Counted from the first letter of the stretch, positions 33,998-43,525 are shown. The stretch: 64,000 bases of DNA from Flavobacterium sp. (GCF_035195345.1 NZ_CP136574.1:2657871-2721870); one strand, 5' to 3'. Numbers and translations are program-made. Notes: generated from the sequence alone by a model not told the origin.

Positions 33998-34528
33998 ATG
34001 AAAAATTTAGTAGTAGTTATAGCGTTTTTATTGGCATCAACGGTTTCTTTTGCTCAAAATACAGCGTTTGATAAATATGAAGACAATCCAATGATTCAAT
34101 CGGTTATTGTAAATAAAACGATGTTTCAAATGATGAGTAAAGTTAAAGCTGATCCAAAAGATAAAGAATTACAGCAATATTTTAATTTACTAAAAAAATT
34201 AGACAACTTAAAAGTGTTTACAACTAGTAATGCAAAAATTAGTGCAGATATGAAAGCAACTGTAAATAGTTATTTAAAATCGAACCCTTTAGAAGAATTA
34301 ATGCGTGTTAATGGCGATGGAAAAAACGTAAAGATTTATGTAAAATCAGGTGCTAACGAAAATATTGTTAGAGAACTTTTAATGTTTATTGAAGGTGCGA
34401 ATATGAAAGATGCTAGTACAGTTGTTTTATCTTTAACAGGTAATTTTAGTTTGGATGAAATTTCTATGTTAACAGAAAAAATGAGCTTGCCAGGTGGTGA
34501 TGATTTGAAAAAAGCTTCTAAAAAATAA
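33998..34528 (+). CDS. DUF4252 family secreted protein
   Basis: A 176-residue protein with a signal peptide ending TVSFAQ. The mature part fits DUF4252: KKLDNLKVFTTSNAKISADMKATVNSYL near 63 and YVKSGANENIVRELLMFIEG near 110. Nine bases after the anti-sigma gene, four before a second DUF4252 gene. Function unknown; the paired copies are probably the main regulated output of the sigma factor or part of its sensing chain. Confidence 0.82.
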   Translation: MKNLVVVIAFLLASTVSFAQNTAFDKYEDNPMIQSVIVNKTMFQMMSKVKADPKDKELQQYFNLLKKLDNLKVFTTSNAKISADMKATVNSYLKSNPLEELMRVNGDGKNVKIYVKSGANENIVRELLMFIEGANMKDASTVVLSLTGNFSLDEISMLTEKMSLPGGDDLKKASKK

Positions 34529-34531
34529 GCC

Positions 34532-35065
34532 ATGAAAAAGTTATTATTGCTAGTTTCTGTTGTGATGTTACTTTGCAGTTGCGAAGACAAGCCTTCACTT
34601 CAAAAGTATTTCGTAGAGAATACAGAATCTTCTAAGTTTATTGCTGTTGATTTAGCTCCTAGTATTATTAAAACCGATAAAATGGCATTGTCTGAAACAG
34701 AAATAGCGGCTTTAAAATCGTTTGAAAAAATGAATATTTTAGCTTTTAGAACTGATTCTACAAATAGTGTTGGTTATGAAGAAGAAATAAAAGAAGTAAA
34801 AACCATTTTAAAAGATGAAAGCTATCAGCAATTAATGAAAGCAGGTTCTGGTAATGATGGTGCTGCTATTTATTTTGTGGGCGAAGATGATGAACATATT
34901 GAAGAATTTGTAGTCTTAGTAGGTAAAAAAGAAAATGGATTTGCAGTAGTACGTGTTCTTGGAAAAGATATTAATCCGACACATATTATGAACATGCTTA
35001 GTTTGCTCCAAAAATCACAAGTTAATTTAGATCAATTGAAACCACTTCAACAATTAATGAACTAA
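34532..35065 (+). CDS. DUF4252 family lipoprotein
   Basis: A 177-residue lipoprotein with lipobox MLLCSC (Cys 15-17). The domain repeats the DUF4252 pattern (FEKMNILAFRTDSTN, EVKTILKDESYQQLMKAG, EDDEHIEEFVVLVGKKENGFAVVRVLG), so it is a diverged paralogue of the preceding secreted protein. Ends the sigma operon with the codons ATG AAC TAA, which are mirrored in the convergent hydrolase gene. Confidence 0.82.
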   Translation: MKKLLLLVSVVMLLCSCEDKPSLQKYFVENTESSKFIAVDLAPSIIKTDKMALSETEIAALKSFEKMNILAFRTDSTNSVGYEEEIKEVKTILKDESYQQLMKAGSGNDGAAIYFVGEDDEHIEEFVVLVGKKENGFAVVRVLGKDINPTHIMNMLSLLQKSQVNLDQLKPLQQLMN

Positions 35066-35128
35066 AAAATCCCGTAGAATAGTGTCTAACTTTGTAAGGT
35101 AGTCGAGAAGTAGAATTTTTTAGTTCAT
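35057..35128. terminator. Inverted repeat at convergent gene ends
   Basis: ATGAACTAAAAAAT (35057-35070) is the exact reverse complement of 35115-35128, separated by 44 bases. Both arms include the final Met-Asn-stop of a gene and a six-base A or T run, giving a possible bidirectional terminator with a long loop. Confidence 0.5.
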
Positions 35129-35986
35129 TGAAATAAACTCTTTTATTTTTTGAATTACAGCTTCATCACCTAAAATTTTACGATGGCCTAATCCTTGCGT
35201 AATCATAATTTCAGGATTTTTCAAGTGTTTTTGAATATTGTAAGCTGCTTTAACTGAAACATCATCATCATCTATATCATGAATAACTAAAACAGGAATG
35301 TTTGTTTTTTCTGCAGCTTTATATGCTGAATAATCATCCATTTTCCCACCATATTTTGCTTCAAAATGATCTCTTAGTTTAATTCCAAAGACAGGCTTAA
35401 GTTTTAATTTACTTATAAAATCATCAATAATGTCTTGAATAATATCGCCAGAACCTATAGTGATAGCTTTTTTTACGTTAAGATTTTGTTTTATCGCATT
35501 TAAAACCGACATACCGCCTAGTGAATGCCCAATAGCAAATTCAAACGGTCCAAACTGTTTTTCAATTTCTAAAATCGAAGCAATAAATTCAATCATAATT
35601 GATGAATTTCCTTTCGATTTTCCATGAGCCGGAGCATCAAAACTAATAGTCATATAGCCCATTTTTACTAATTCATCTGCAATTTTAACTAATTGCGTTC
35701 CTCTTCCAGACCAACCGTGCACTAATAAGATTTTCTTATCACTTTTTCCATATTCATACACTACAATTTCTTTTTGAATTTCGGGAACTAGTATGCTTTT
35801 TTGGACACTTTCGTGTTCCATATGAAGTTCACGCTTCGGTAATTTATGTTTTATGGGGGTTGTAAAAAGTTTAGCTGCAAATTTAATGGTAAGAGGAGTA
35901 GAAATAGCTTGTAAAAATTTAGCTGTAAACAAAATAGCTTTTGGAATTTCTATGACTTGAGATTGCTGTTGTTTCTTTTTGGGCAT
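35120..35986 (-). CDS. Alpha/beta hydrolase
   Basis: 288 residues from the preferred ATG at 35986. Seen: ILLVHGWSGRGTQLVKIADEL (oxyanion region, near 83), nucleophile Ser in AIGHSLGGMSVLNAI near 155, an acidic residue in LVIHDIDDDDVSV near 228 and the His in ITQGLGHRKILGD near 260, a complete catalytic triad. A lysine-rich N-terminus (MPKKKQQQSQ) precedes the domain. A longer frame to 36067 adds a hydrophobic stretch; it is less likely. Substrate unknown. Confidence 0.85.
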   Translation of the reverse strand: MPKKKQQQSQVIEIPKAILFTAKFLQAISTPLTIKFAAKLFTTPIKHKLPKRELHMEHESVQKSILVPEIQKEIVVYEYGKSDKKILLVHGWSGRGTQLVKIADELVKMGYMTISFDAPAHGKSKGNSSIMIEFIASILEIEKQFGPFEFAIGHSLGGMSVLNAIKQNLNVKKAITIGSGDIIQDIIDDFISKLKLKPVFGIKLRDHFEAKYGGKMDDYSAYKAAEKTNIPVLVIHDIDDDDVSVKAAYNIQKHLKNPEIMITQGLGHRKILGDEAVIQKIKEFISMN

Positions 35987-36107
35987 TTTGTAAAATTTTA
36001 CGCAAGGTACAACATATATAAAATAGGTGTAAAAAAAGAGATTATAAAAAATAGTTAAAAAAGACATGAAAATTGGATTTAAGCAACAAGTGAAAATTAA
36101 AAAGACG

Positions 36108-36115
36108 TAAATTTG
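36108..36115 (+). promoter_or_regulatory. -7 box of the M48 protease gene
   Basis: TAAATTTG, exact TAnnTTTG, 15 bases before the ATG at 36131; no -33 at the usual distance. Confidence 0.6.
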
Positions 36116-36130
36116 TGAAAAATAATTACG

Positions 36131-36949
36131 ATGAATTTAAAAATTAAAATTGTTGGACTGATAGCTTTTGCATTTGTAGTTTCTTGTGCAAAAAATCCAT
36201 TTACAGGGAAAAGTACCTTGGCATTAGTTTCAAATAGCGAAATTTTACCTTCTGCGTTTCAACAATACAATCAGTTTCTCTCTGAAAATAAAGTAATTAC
36301 TGGTACATCAGATGCGAAAAGAGTAGAAAATATAGGCTCTAAAATTAAAGTTGCTGCTGAACGCTGGTTAAATGCAAATGGGAATGCAGGTTATTTAGAT
36401 GGTTATGCTTGGGAATATAAATTAGTTGAAAGTAAAGAAGTCAATGCATGGTGTATGCCAGGAGGAAAAATTGTTTTTTATACTGGAATTATGCCTATTT
36501 GTAAAGATGATGCGGGTATGGCAGCAGTTATGGGGCATGAAGTAGCTCACGCCTTAGCTAATCATGGGCAACAACGTATGAGCGCAGGAGTTTTACAACA
36601 AGCAGGAGCGCTTGGTGTTGGTCTAGCAACAGGAAATAAATCAGAAGAAACGCAACAATTAGCCATGACAGCTTATGGCGCAACCACTCAATTTGGAGGG
36701 ATGTTACCATTTAGTAGAGCTCATGAAAGCGAAGCAGATATGATCGGATTAACATTGATGGCAATTGCTGGTTACAATCCTGATATGGCTGTAGCATTTT
36801 GGGAAAGAATGGCTTCTCAATCTGGAGGTCAAGCACCGCCAGAATTCATGAGTACGCACCCAAGTAATGCTACACGAATTGCAAAAATTAAGGAGTTAAT
36901 TCCACAAGCAAAAGCAGAAGCAGCTAAGTTTGGAGTTACTTTTAAATAA
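36131..36949 (+). CDS. M48 family zinc metallopeptidase, lipoprotein
   Basis: A 272-residue periplasmic protease of the LoiP/BepA type. Lipobox VVSCA (Cys 19), then KNPFTGKSTLALVS typical of the family, the zinc site HEVAH (His 136, Glu 137, His 140) and the third ligand Glu in FSRAHESEADMIG near 198, then the mature-end HPSNATRIAKI. BepA-type proteins degrade or assist misfolded outer-membrane proteins. Lacks the TPR domain of BepA, so closer to LoiP/YcaL. Followed by a terminator. Confidence 0.93.
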   Translation: MNLKIKIVGLIAFAFVVSCAKNPFTGKSTLALVSNSEILPSAFQQYNQFLSENKVITGTSDAKRVENIGSKIKVAAERWLNANGNAGYLDGYAWEYKLVESKEVNAWCMPGGKIVFYTGIMPICKDDAGMAAVMGHEVAHALANHGQQRMSAGVLQQAGALGVGLATGNKSEETQQLAMTAYGATTQFGGMLPFSRAHESEADMIGLTLMAIAGYNPDMAVAFWERMASQSGGQAPPEFMSTHPSNATRIAKIKELIPQAKAEAAKFGVTFK

Positions 36950-36971
36950 TTAAAAAAATACTATTATATTT

Positions 36972-37002
36972 GAATCCCGACACTGTCGGGATTTTTATTT
37001 TA
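36972..37002 (+). terminator. Terminator after the M48 protease gene
   Basis: AATCCCGAC/GTCGGGATT stem with ACT loop and TTTATTTT tail. Confidence 0.88.
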
Positions 37003-37013
37003 AAATAATCGCT

Positions 37014-38306
37014 ATGCAAAAACTTCTTAAAGGAGATTCTAAACTTCTAAACGCTTGGGCTTTTTATGATTGGGCAAATTCGGTTTATGCTTTGGTAATT
37101 TCGTCTACTATTTTCCCGTTGTATTATGGCGCTTTGTTTCGTCAAAAAAACATTGAAGAAATTGTATTACTTGGTTTTTCGGTTAGAAGCGAAGCTTTAA
37201 TAAGTTATGTAACAGCAATAGGATTTCTAATCATTGCATTTATATCACCATTATTATCTGGTATTGCTGATTACATGGGAAATAAGAAGTTTTTCTTGAA
37301 ACTTTTCTGTTACATTGGAGCTATTTCATGTATTTCATTGTATTTCTTTTCACTTAATACAGTTGTTTTAAGTTTGGTTTCTTATTTGTTAGCTTTAATA
37401 GGTTTTTGGGGAAGTTTAGTTTTTTATAATTCGTATTTACCCGATATTGCTCACAAAGAACAACAAGATAAAATCAGTGCAAAAGGATTTAGTTTGGGTT
37501 ATGTTGGAAGTGTTATTTTATTATTGATTTGTTTAGCGATGGTGATGTCAGTAGAGAATGATGCTGAAAGACTGCAAATGATGAAATATTCATTTTTATT
37601 AGTTGGAATTTGGTGGATAGGTTTTAGTCAGTATACTTACCATTATTTGCCAAATAATAAGAATGAAAACAAACTGCATAAAAATGTAGTTTTTAATGGT
37701 TTTAAAGAATTGCAAAAAGTTTGGCAACAAATTAAACAATTGAAATCCTTAAGACGTTATTTAGGAGCTTTTTTTGTGTACAGTATGGCAGTGCAAACCA
37801 TTATGATTATTGCCGCTTATTTTGGGGAAAAAGAAGTGCAATGGGGAAGTGATAGTAAACGAACAATAGGATTAATAGTTAGTATTTTATTGATTCAATT
37901 AGTGGCTGTTTTAGGTGCTTGGTTAACATCAAAACTAGTTACACATTATGGAAACATATTTGTTTTAATTGTATTAAATTTTTCATGGATTTTAATCTGT
38001 ACCTATGCGTATTTTGTAGTTACGCCAAATGATTTTTATATAGCTGCAGTATTCGTAGGATTGGTTATGGGAGGAATTCAATCTTTATCGCGATCAACGT
38101 ATTCAAAATTTATTCCTGAAGATTCTAAAGACACAACCTCATTTTTTAGTTTTTATGACGTAGCAGAGAAAATAGGAATTGTAATAGGTATGTTCACTTA
38201 TGGTTATATCGCCGATGTTACAGGCAAAATTCAAAATGCCATTTTATTTCTAATTTTATTTTTTATAATAGGTTTACTTTTATTACTCAGAGTACCAAAA
38301 AAATAA
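37014..38306 (+). CDS. MFS transporter, UMF1/Atg22-like family
   Basis: A 430-residue protein with about twelve membrane spans. The opening LNAWAFYDWANSVYALVISSTIFPLYY and the GGIQSLSRSTYSKFIPEDSKDTTSFFSFYDVAEKIG block in the C-terminal half (read in parts) are signatures of the UMF1/Atg22-related transporters, which probably export small molecules such as amino acids. It follows the M48 gene by 64 bases with a terminator in between, so it may have its own promoter. Confidence 0.9.
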   Translation: MQKLLKGDSKLLNAWAFYDWANSVYALVISSTIFPLYYGALFRQKNIEEIVLLGFSVRSEALISYVTAIGFLIIAFISPLLSGIADYMGNKKFFLKLFCYIGAISCISLYFFSLNTVVLSLVSYLLALIGFWGSLVFYNSYLPDIAHKEQQDKISAKGFSLGYVGSVILLLICLAMVMSVENDAERLQMMKYSFLLVGIWWIGFSQYTYHYLPNNKNENKLHKNVVFNGFKELQKVWQQIKQLKSLRRYLGAFFVYSMAVQTIMIIAAYFGEKEVQWGSDSKRTIGLIVSILLIQLVAVLGAWLTSKLVTHYGNIFVLIVLNFSWILICTYAYFVVTPNDFYIAAVFVGLVMGGIQSLSRSTYSKFIPEDSKDTTSFFSFYDVAEKIGIVIGMFTYGYIADVTGKIQNAILFLILFFIIGLLLLLRVPKK

Positions 38307-38316
38307 AATATCTTTT

Positions 38317-38324
38317 TATATTTG
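38317..38324 (+). promoter_or_regulatory. -7 box of the 38345 lipoprotein gene
   Basis: TATATTTG, exact TAnnTTTG, 20 bases before the ATG. Confidence 0.55.
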
Positions 38325-38344
38325 AAAACTTTTAAAATATAATT

Positions 38345-38875
38345 ATGAAATCTATAAAATCAAGCGTAAAATTTTTAATTTTATCAATAGCATTAGTAAC
38401 TGTTTCTTGTGATATCGAACCAATTGATCCAGCAATTGATATTTCTGCAAGTTCATCGGTTACAGGCACCTATTATATGACCGCTTTTAATTCTTCAATT
38501 CCTACCGATTTGAATGGAGATGGTACTGCTTCAACTAATCAAATGGATGAAACAAATTGTTTTAATGGGGGTTTTATTACTTTAAACGGTGATAATACTT
38601 TTGTTGCAAATAGTAAGGGTATTGATATTAATATGGATGGAGCAACTTCAACAATTGAATGTTTTGATGAAGGAAATTTTACAGGAACTTGGGCTTTATC
38701 GGGTAATCAATTATCTATAACTTATTTAGATGAAGGCGTTGAATATACAGATGTTGCTACTTTATCTGGAAACACAATAGTTTCAACAGTTCAAAATGGA
38801 GAAGTTGTAGGAACTACTTCAGGTGGAGAACCAATTTATTTAACATCTAATCTCCAAATAGTTTTCACGAAATAA
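38345..38875 (+). CDS. Lipocalin-like lipoprotein of unknown function
   Basis: A 176-residue lipoprotein with lipobox TVSC (Cys 22). The mature part is beta-rich with lipocalin-like strands (TGTYYMTAFN, GNFTGTWALSGNQLSITY). Two DxNxDG calcium-loop motifs (DLNGDGTAST near 57 and DINMDGATST near 95) recall dockerin or EF-hand loops. The resemblance to lipocalin-type lipoproteins is loose. Own promoter and terminator. Confidence 0.7.
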   Translation: MKSIKSSVKFLILSIALVTVSCDIEPIDPAIDISASSSVTGTYYMTAFNSSIPTDLNGDGTASTNQMDETNCFNGGFITLNGDNTFVANSKGIDINMDGATSTIECFDEGNFTGTWALSGNQLSITYLDEGVEYTDVATLSGNTIVSTVQNGEVVGTTSGGEPIYLTSNLQIVFTK

Positions 38876-38897
38876 ACAATTGATGTAATAAATTTTA

Positions 38898-38924
38898 GAT
38901 CCCGATTGTTTCGGGATTTTTTTA
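38898..38924 (+). terminator. Terminator after the 38345 lipoprotein gene
   Basis: ATCCCGA/TCGGGAT stem with TTGTT loop and a seven-base T-run. Confidence 0.88.
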
Positions 38925-39069
38925 TGGCATACATCTTGAACTATAACTTTTGAATTTGCTGTTTAAGGTTAATTTATGATTTGATTATCAATAAAATAAG
39001 CTTGTTATTTGTAATTTTAAATAGTTGATAATAATTTAATATACTGACAAAAAGACCATATTTATACAT

Positions 39070-41532
39070 ATGCCACATCACAAAATATTAGCGATTGACA
39101 ATTTGTCACTTCAGGAAATGGATCCCGATTCAGAATTGATTCCTTTAATGACGCCGGAAGATGAAGAAGAAATGAATAATGAGGCTTTACCTGAAGATAT
39201 AGCCATTTTACCTTTACGAAACACTGTTTTATTTCCTGGAGTTGTAATTCCTATTACCGCAGGAAGAGATAAATCAATTAAATTGATTAATGATGCCAAT
39301 GCCAAAGGAAAAATTATTGGTGTAGTGGCGCAAATTGATGAAAACGAAGAAGATCCATCACCAAGCGATGTGCATCATATTGGAACAGTGGCCCGAATCA
39401 TGCGTGTTTTAAAAATGCCTGATGGAAATACAACCGTAATTCTTCAAGGGAAAAAACGCTTTGAAATTGAGAATTTTACGCAAGAAGAGCCATATCTTAA
39501 AGCTAAAATTAAAGAGGTTACGGAAGAACGTCCAAATAAAAAAGATTTAGAGTTTAAAGCGATTGTAGAATCAATCAAAGAATTAGCTATTCAAATTATT
39601 AAGGAAAGTCCAAATATCCCTACTGAGGCTACTTTTGCTATTAAAAACATTGAAAGTAATCCGTTTTTAATCAATTTCGTTTCTTCGAATATGAATCTTT
39701 CAGTAGAAGAAAAGCAAAAATTATTATCGATTCCTAATTTAAAAGATAGAGCGCTTGAAACCTTACGTTTTATGAACTTAGAGCTTCAAAAGTTAGAAGT
39801 TCGTAACGATATTCAATCCAAAGTTCGATTTGATTTAGACCAACAGCAACGCGAATATTTCTTACAGCAACAAATGAAAACCATCCAAGAGGAATTGGGA
39901 GGTGTTTCGTATGAAGCTGAAATTGAAGAAATGCGCGCCAAAGGATTAAAGAAAAAATGGGACGATAAAACAGCAAAACATTTCGAAAAAGAACTATCTA
40001 AATTGCAACGAACCAATCCAAATTCACCCGATTTTGGTATTCAACGCAATTATATCGAGTTGTTTTTAGAATTGCCTTGGAACGAGTTTACAAAAGATAA
40101 TTTCGACTTAAAACGCGCTCAGAAAATTCTTGATAGAGATCATTACGGTTTAGAAGAAGTAAAGAAACGGATCATCGAACATTTAGCAGTTTTGAAATTG
40201 CGTAACGATATGAAATCGCCAATTCTTTGTTTGTACGGACCTCCAGGAGTGGGAAAAACTTCCATTGGAAAGTCGGTTGCCGAAGCTTTAGGAAGAGAAT
40301 ACATCAGAATGTCGTTAGGTGGTTTACGGGACGAAGCAGAAATTCGTGGTCACCGTAAAACTTATATTGGTGCTATGCCAGGACGAATTCTTCAAAATAT
40401 TAAGAAAGCAAAAACATCAAATCCAGTGTTTGTTTTAGATGAGATTGATAAATTATCGACCAGTCATAATGGCGATCCATCATCGGCGTTGTTAGAAGTT
40501 TTAGATCCAGAGCAAAACAAAGAATTCCATGATAATTTCTTGGAACTAGGATACGATTTATCAAAAGTGATGTTTATTGCAACATCCAATAGTTTGTCAA
40601 CCATTCAACCTGCACTTCGTGATCGTATGGAAATTATCGAAATGACGGGTTATACAATTGAAGAAAAAATCGAGATTGCAAAAACACACTTATTACCAAA
40701 ACAATTAAAAGAGCACGGATTAACCGCAAAAGATTTACAAATTGGAAAAAAACAATTAGAAAAAATCGTAGTTGGTTATACGCGTGAATCAGGTGTTCGT
40801 GGTTTAGAGAAAAAAATTGCTCAAGTGGTGCGTCATGCCGCAAAATCAATTGCAATGGACGAAACCTACAACGTAAAAGTTTCGGATGCCGATATTTTAG
40901 AAGTATTAAAATCGCCTCGAATGGAACGCGATAAATACGAAAATAATGATGTAGCGGGTGTAGTTACTGGATTAGCTTGGACTTCTGTAGGAGGCGATAT
41001 ATTATTTATTGAATCCTTAATTTCGAAAGGAAAAGGAGCCATGACCATGACTGGGAATTTAGGAACGGTTATGAAAGAATCGGTGACAATTGCTTTGGAA
41101 TACATTCGTGCAAATGCTGAATTTTTAGGCATAAATCCTGAAGTTTTAAACAATTACAACATTCATATTCACGTGCCAGAAGGTGCCACTCCAAAAGACG
41201 GACCAAGTGCTGGTATTGCTATGTTAACCTCAATGGTTTCTTCATTTACTCAAAAAAGAATCAAGAAAAATATTGCGATGACAGGTGAAATTACCTTGAG
41301 AGGAAAAGTATTACCTGTTGGTGGTATCAAAGAAAAAATCTTAGCTGCCAAAAGAGCCAATATCAAAGAAATCATTTTATGTAGAGAAAACAAACGTGAT
41401 ATTGAGGAAATTAAACCAAACTACATTGAAGGTTTAACGTTTCATTATGTGGATAAAATGAGCGAAGTATTAGATATTGCCATTACCCAACAAAAGGTAA
41501 AAAATGCAAAATCATTGGATTTTAAAAAATAA
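39070..41532 (+). CDS. lon: Endopeptidase La (Lon protease)
   Basis: An 820-residue ATP-dependent protease that removes misfolded and short-lived regulatory proteins. Order: N-terminal Lon substrate-binding domain (ILPLRNTVLFPGVVIPI near 44), coiled helical middle, AAA+ module with Walker A GPPGVGKT (390-397) and Walker B FVLDEIDKLS, then the protease domain with the Ser-Lys dyad in GPSAGIA (S713) and GGIKEKI (K754). All key residues are intact. No clear TAnnTTTG box upstream. Followed by a terminator. Confidence 0.97.
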   Translation: MPHHKILAIDNLSLQEMDPDSELIPLMTPEDEEEMNNEALPEDIAILPLRNTVLFPGVVIPITAGRDKSIKLINDANAKGKIIGVVAQIDENEEDPSPSDVHHIGTVARIMRVLKMPDGNTTVILQGKKRFEIENFTQEEPYLKAKIKEVTEERPNKKDLEFKAIVESIKELAIQIIKESPNIPTEATFAIKNIESNPFLINFVSSNMNLSVEEKQKLLSIPNLKDRALETLRFMNLELQKLEVRNDIQSKVRFDLDQQQREYFLQQQMKTIQEELGGVSYEAEIEEMRAKGLKKKWDDKTAKHFEKELSKLQRTNPNSPDFGIQRNYIELFLELPWNEFTKDNFDLKRAQKILDRDHYGLEEVKKRIIEHLAVLKLRNDMKSPILCLYGPPGVGKTSIGKSVAEALGREYIRMSLGGLRDEAEIRGHRKTYIGAMPGRILQNIKKAKTSNPVFVLDEIDKLSTSHNGDPSSALLEVLDPEQNKEFHDNFLELGYDLSKVMFIATSNSLSTIQPALRDRMEIIEMTGYTIEEKIEIAKTHLLPKQLKEHGLTAKDLQIGKKQLEKIVVGYTRESGVRGLEKKIAQVVRHAAKSIAMDETYNVKVSDADILEVLKSPRMERDKYENNDVAGVVTGLAWTSVGGDILFIESLISKGKGAMTMTGNLGTVMKESVTIALEYIRANAEFLGINPEVLNNYNIHIHVPEGATPKDGPSAGIAMLTSMVSSFTQKRIKKNIAMTGEITLRGKVLPVGGIKEKILAAKRANIKEIILCRENKRDIEEIKPNYIEGLTFHYVDKMSEVLDIAITQQKVKNAKSLDFKK

Positions 41533-41559
41533 ATACTAGGAATTTAATAGTATACCAAT

Positions 41560-41600
41560 AAGAACTCTCATTAATTCATTTATTGAGAGTTCTTTTTTTG
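41560..41600 (+). terminator. Terminator after lon
   Basis: AAGAACTCTCA pairs with TGAGAGTTCTT, followed by TTTTT; the end of the T-run also supplies the TTG of the porQ promoter. Confidence 0.85.
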
Positions 41601-41628
41601 TTTACTATCTGATATAATTTTATCTTCG
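41598..41628 (+). promoter_or_regulatory. Promoter of porQ
   Basis: TTG at 41598-41600, a 20-base spacer and TATCTTCG (one mismatch to TAnnTTTG), 33 bases before the ATG. Confidence 0.55.
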
Positions 41629-41661
41629 CAGTTGCGTTATAAGTAAGATTAAAACCATACA

Positions 41662-42681
41662 ATGCGAAGAAAAATTGTAATTCTTTTATTATTTCTACTA
41701 TCGACTACTACTTTTAGTCAAATAGGAGGTAAAAGTGTATATCAGTTTTTAAACTTAGCACAATCACCAAGACAAGCTGCATTAGGAGGAAAAACGGTTA
41801 CAGTCGTTGATTACGATGTAAATCAAGCGTTTTATAATCCGGCTACAATTAATGCAAAAATGCACAATCGATTATCTGCAAATTACGGAAGTTATTATGG
41901 CGAAGTGTCCTACGGAACGGCTGCTTACGCGTATACTTATGACCGACATTTACAAACCTTTCACGCAGGAATTAGTTACATCAATTACGGAACTTTTGAA
42001 GGAAGAGACGAATTAGGCAACCAAACATCCGATTTTACTGGAAGCGAAGCCGCTTTGTCGTTTGGATATGCTTATAATTTGCCATGGACAGATATGTATG
42101 TGGGTGCCAATGCAAAATTAATTTCATCTACCTTAGAAAGTTATAATTCATGGGGAGCTGCTGTAGATTTAGGATTTTTATATGTTGATTATGATAACGA
42201 CATTAATTATGGTTTAACGGTTAGAAATTTAGGATTTCAAATCAAACCTTATGAAGATACCAATGAAAAACTTCCTTTAGCTATAGATGCTGGAATTTCA
42301 CAATTGATGGAAAATGTTCCCATTCGTTGGCACATGACCTTTGAAAATTTACAACAATGGAATATAGCTTTTTCAAATCCAAACAGGGCAGAGAGTAACT
42401 TAGATGGAGGTACTACAGAAGAAAAAGTGTCTTTTTTTAACAATGCTTTACGCCATTTAATTTTAGGAGCAGAATTGTTTCCAGAGAAAGGCTTTAATAT
42501 TAGATTAGGGTATAATTTTAGAAGAAGTGAAGAGTTACGAATTTTAGAGCAACGAAATTTCTCTGGAATTTCCGTTGGTTTTGGAATTCGATTTGGAAAG
42601 GTTAAATTTGATTATTCGTATTCAAGATATACCGTAGCAGCCAATACCAGTTTGTTTGGATTGATGATTGATTTGGAGTAG
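41662..42681 (+). CDS. porQ: Type IX secretion system protein PorQ
   Basis: A 339-residue outer-membrane beta-barrel with a signal peptide. It carries SVYQFLNLAQSPRQAALGG just after the signal sequence, the opening signature of PorQ, followed by the DVNQAFYNPATIN motif and barrel strands to the end. PorQ is in the attachment complex that places T9SS cargo on the surface. porQ-cmk adjacency is conserved in Flavobacteriaceae. Supports function of the two sorting-domain proteins in this window. Confidence 0.93.
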   Translation: MRRKIVILLLFLLSTTTFSQIGGKSVYQFLNLAQSPRQAALGGKTVTVVDYDVNQAFYNPATINAKMHNRLSANYGSYYGEVSYGTAAYAYTYDRHLQTFHAGISYINYGTFEGRDELGNQTSDFTGSEAALSFGYAYNLPWTDMYVGANAKLISSTLESYNSWGAAVDLGFLYVDYDNDINYGLTVRNLGFQIKPYEDTNEKLPLAIDAGISQLMENVPIRWHMTFENLQQWNIAFSNPNRAESNLDGGTTEEKVSFFNNALRHLILGAELFPEKGFNIRLGYNFRRSEELRILEQRNFSGISVGFGIRFGKVKFDYSYSRYTVAANTSLFGLMIDLE

Positions 42682-42841
42682 AAAAGAGTGATTAGTGAAA
42701 AGTAATTAGTGATTAGCTTAAATGAACTTCATTATTCATAAAGTAATACTTAAAAAACTTTTATGACTTATATGTTTTAAAATTATTAGTTTAGAAAAAT
42801 ATTAAATAGAAACTAGCGCCATAGCGTTTTCGTGACAAAAT

Positions 42842-43525
42842 ATGAAAAAAATTACCATAGCAATAGACGGTTTTTCGTCGACAGGAAAAAGTACATTGGC
42901 TAAGCAATTGGCTGCAGCATTAGGTTATGTTTATGTAGATACCGGTGCAATGTATCGTGCTGTAGCATATTTTGCGATGCAACACAACTTGGTTTCTGAA
43001 ACACATTTAGACAAACCCAGTTTGATTGCTCAATTGCCAACGATTAATTTGCGTTTTCAATTCAATCCTACTTTAGGATTTGCTGAAATGTATTTGAATA
43101 ACGAAAATATTGAAATGCAAATCAGAACCATTGAAGTTTCACGCATGGTGAGTAAAGTGGCCGAAATTTCTGAAGTGCGTGCTAAATTAGTAGAACAACA
43201 GCAAGAAATGGGCAAAGACAAAGGTATTGTGATGGATGGAAGAGATATTTGTACCGTTGTTTTTCCAGATGCCGAATTAAAATTATTCATGACAGCAAGT
43301 TCGAAAACTAGAGCACAACGCCGTTTTGATGAATTAGTAGAAAAAGGACAACACGTTACTTTTGAAGAAGTACTTCAAAACGTGGAAGAGCGTGATTACA
43401 TTGATACTCATAGAGATGATTCGCCACTTGTAAAAGCGGTTGATGCTATTGAAATTGATAATTCATCACTTAGTAAAAAAGAGCAATTTGAATTGGTTTT
43501 GAAGTTGGTGAAGGAGAAGTTGTAG
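42842..43525 (+). CDS. cmk: (d)CMP kinase
   Basis: A 227-residue P-loop kinase that phosphorylates CMP and dCMP. P-loop GFSSTGKST (residues 10-18), YVDTGAMYRAVAYFA near 30, GRDICTVVFPDAELKLFMTAS near 133 and the lid RAQRRFDEL with RDYIDTHRDDSPLVKA near 183. The P-loop S-T-G-K differs slightly from the enterobacterial GSGKGT, as expected for Bacteroidetes. Downstream of porQ. Confidence 0.96.
   Translation: MKKITIAIDGFSSTGKSTLAKQLAAALGYVYVDTGAMYRAVAYFAMQHNLVSETHLDKPSLIAQLPTINLRFQFNPTLGFAEMYLNNENIEMQIRTIEVSRMVSKVAEISEVRAKLVEQQQEMGKDKGIVMDGRDICTVVFPDAELKLFMTASSKTRAQRRFDELVEKGQHVTFEEVLQNVEERDYIDTHRDDSPLVKAVDAIEIDNSSLSKKEQFELVLKLVKEKL

Noticed and set aside
35987..36067. Longer start of the alpha/beta hydrolase with a hydrophobic N-terminus
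   Set aside because: The stretch is AT-rich and Phe/Tyr-heavy without a signal peptidase site; the ATG at 35986 gives the normal basic start. A membrane-anchored form cannot be fully excluded.
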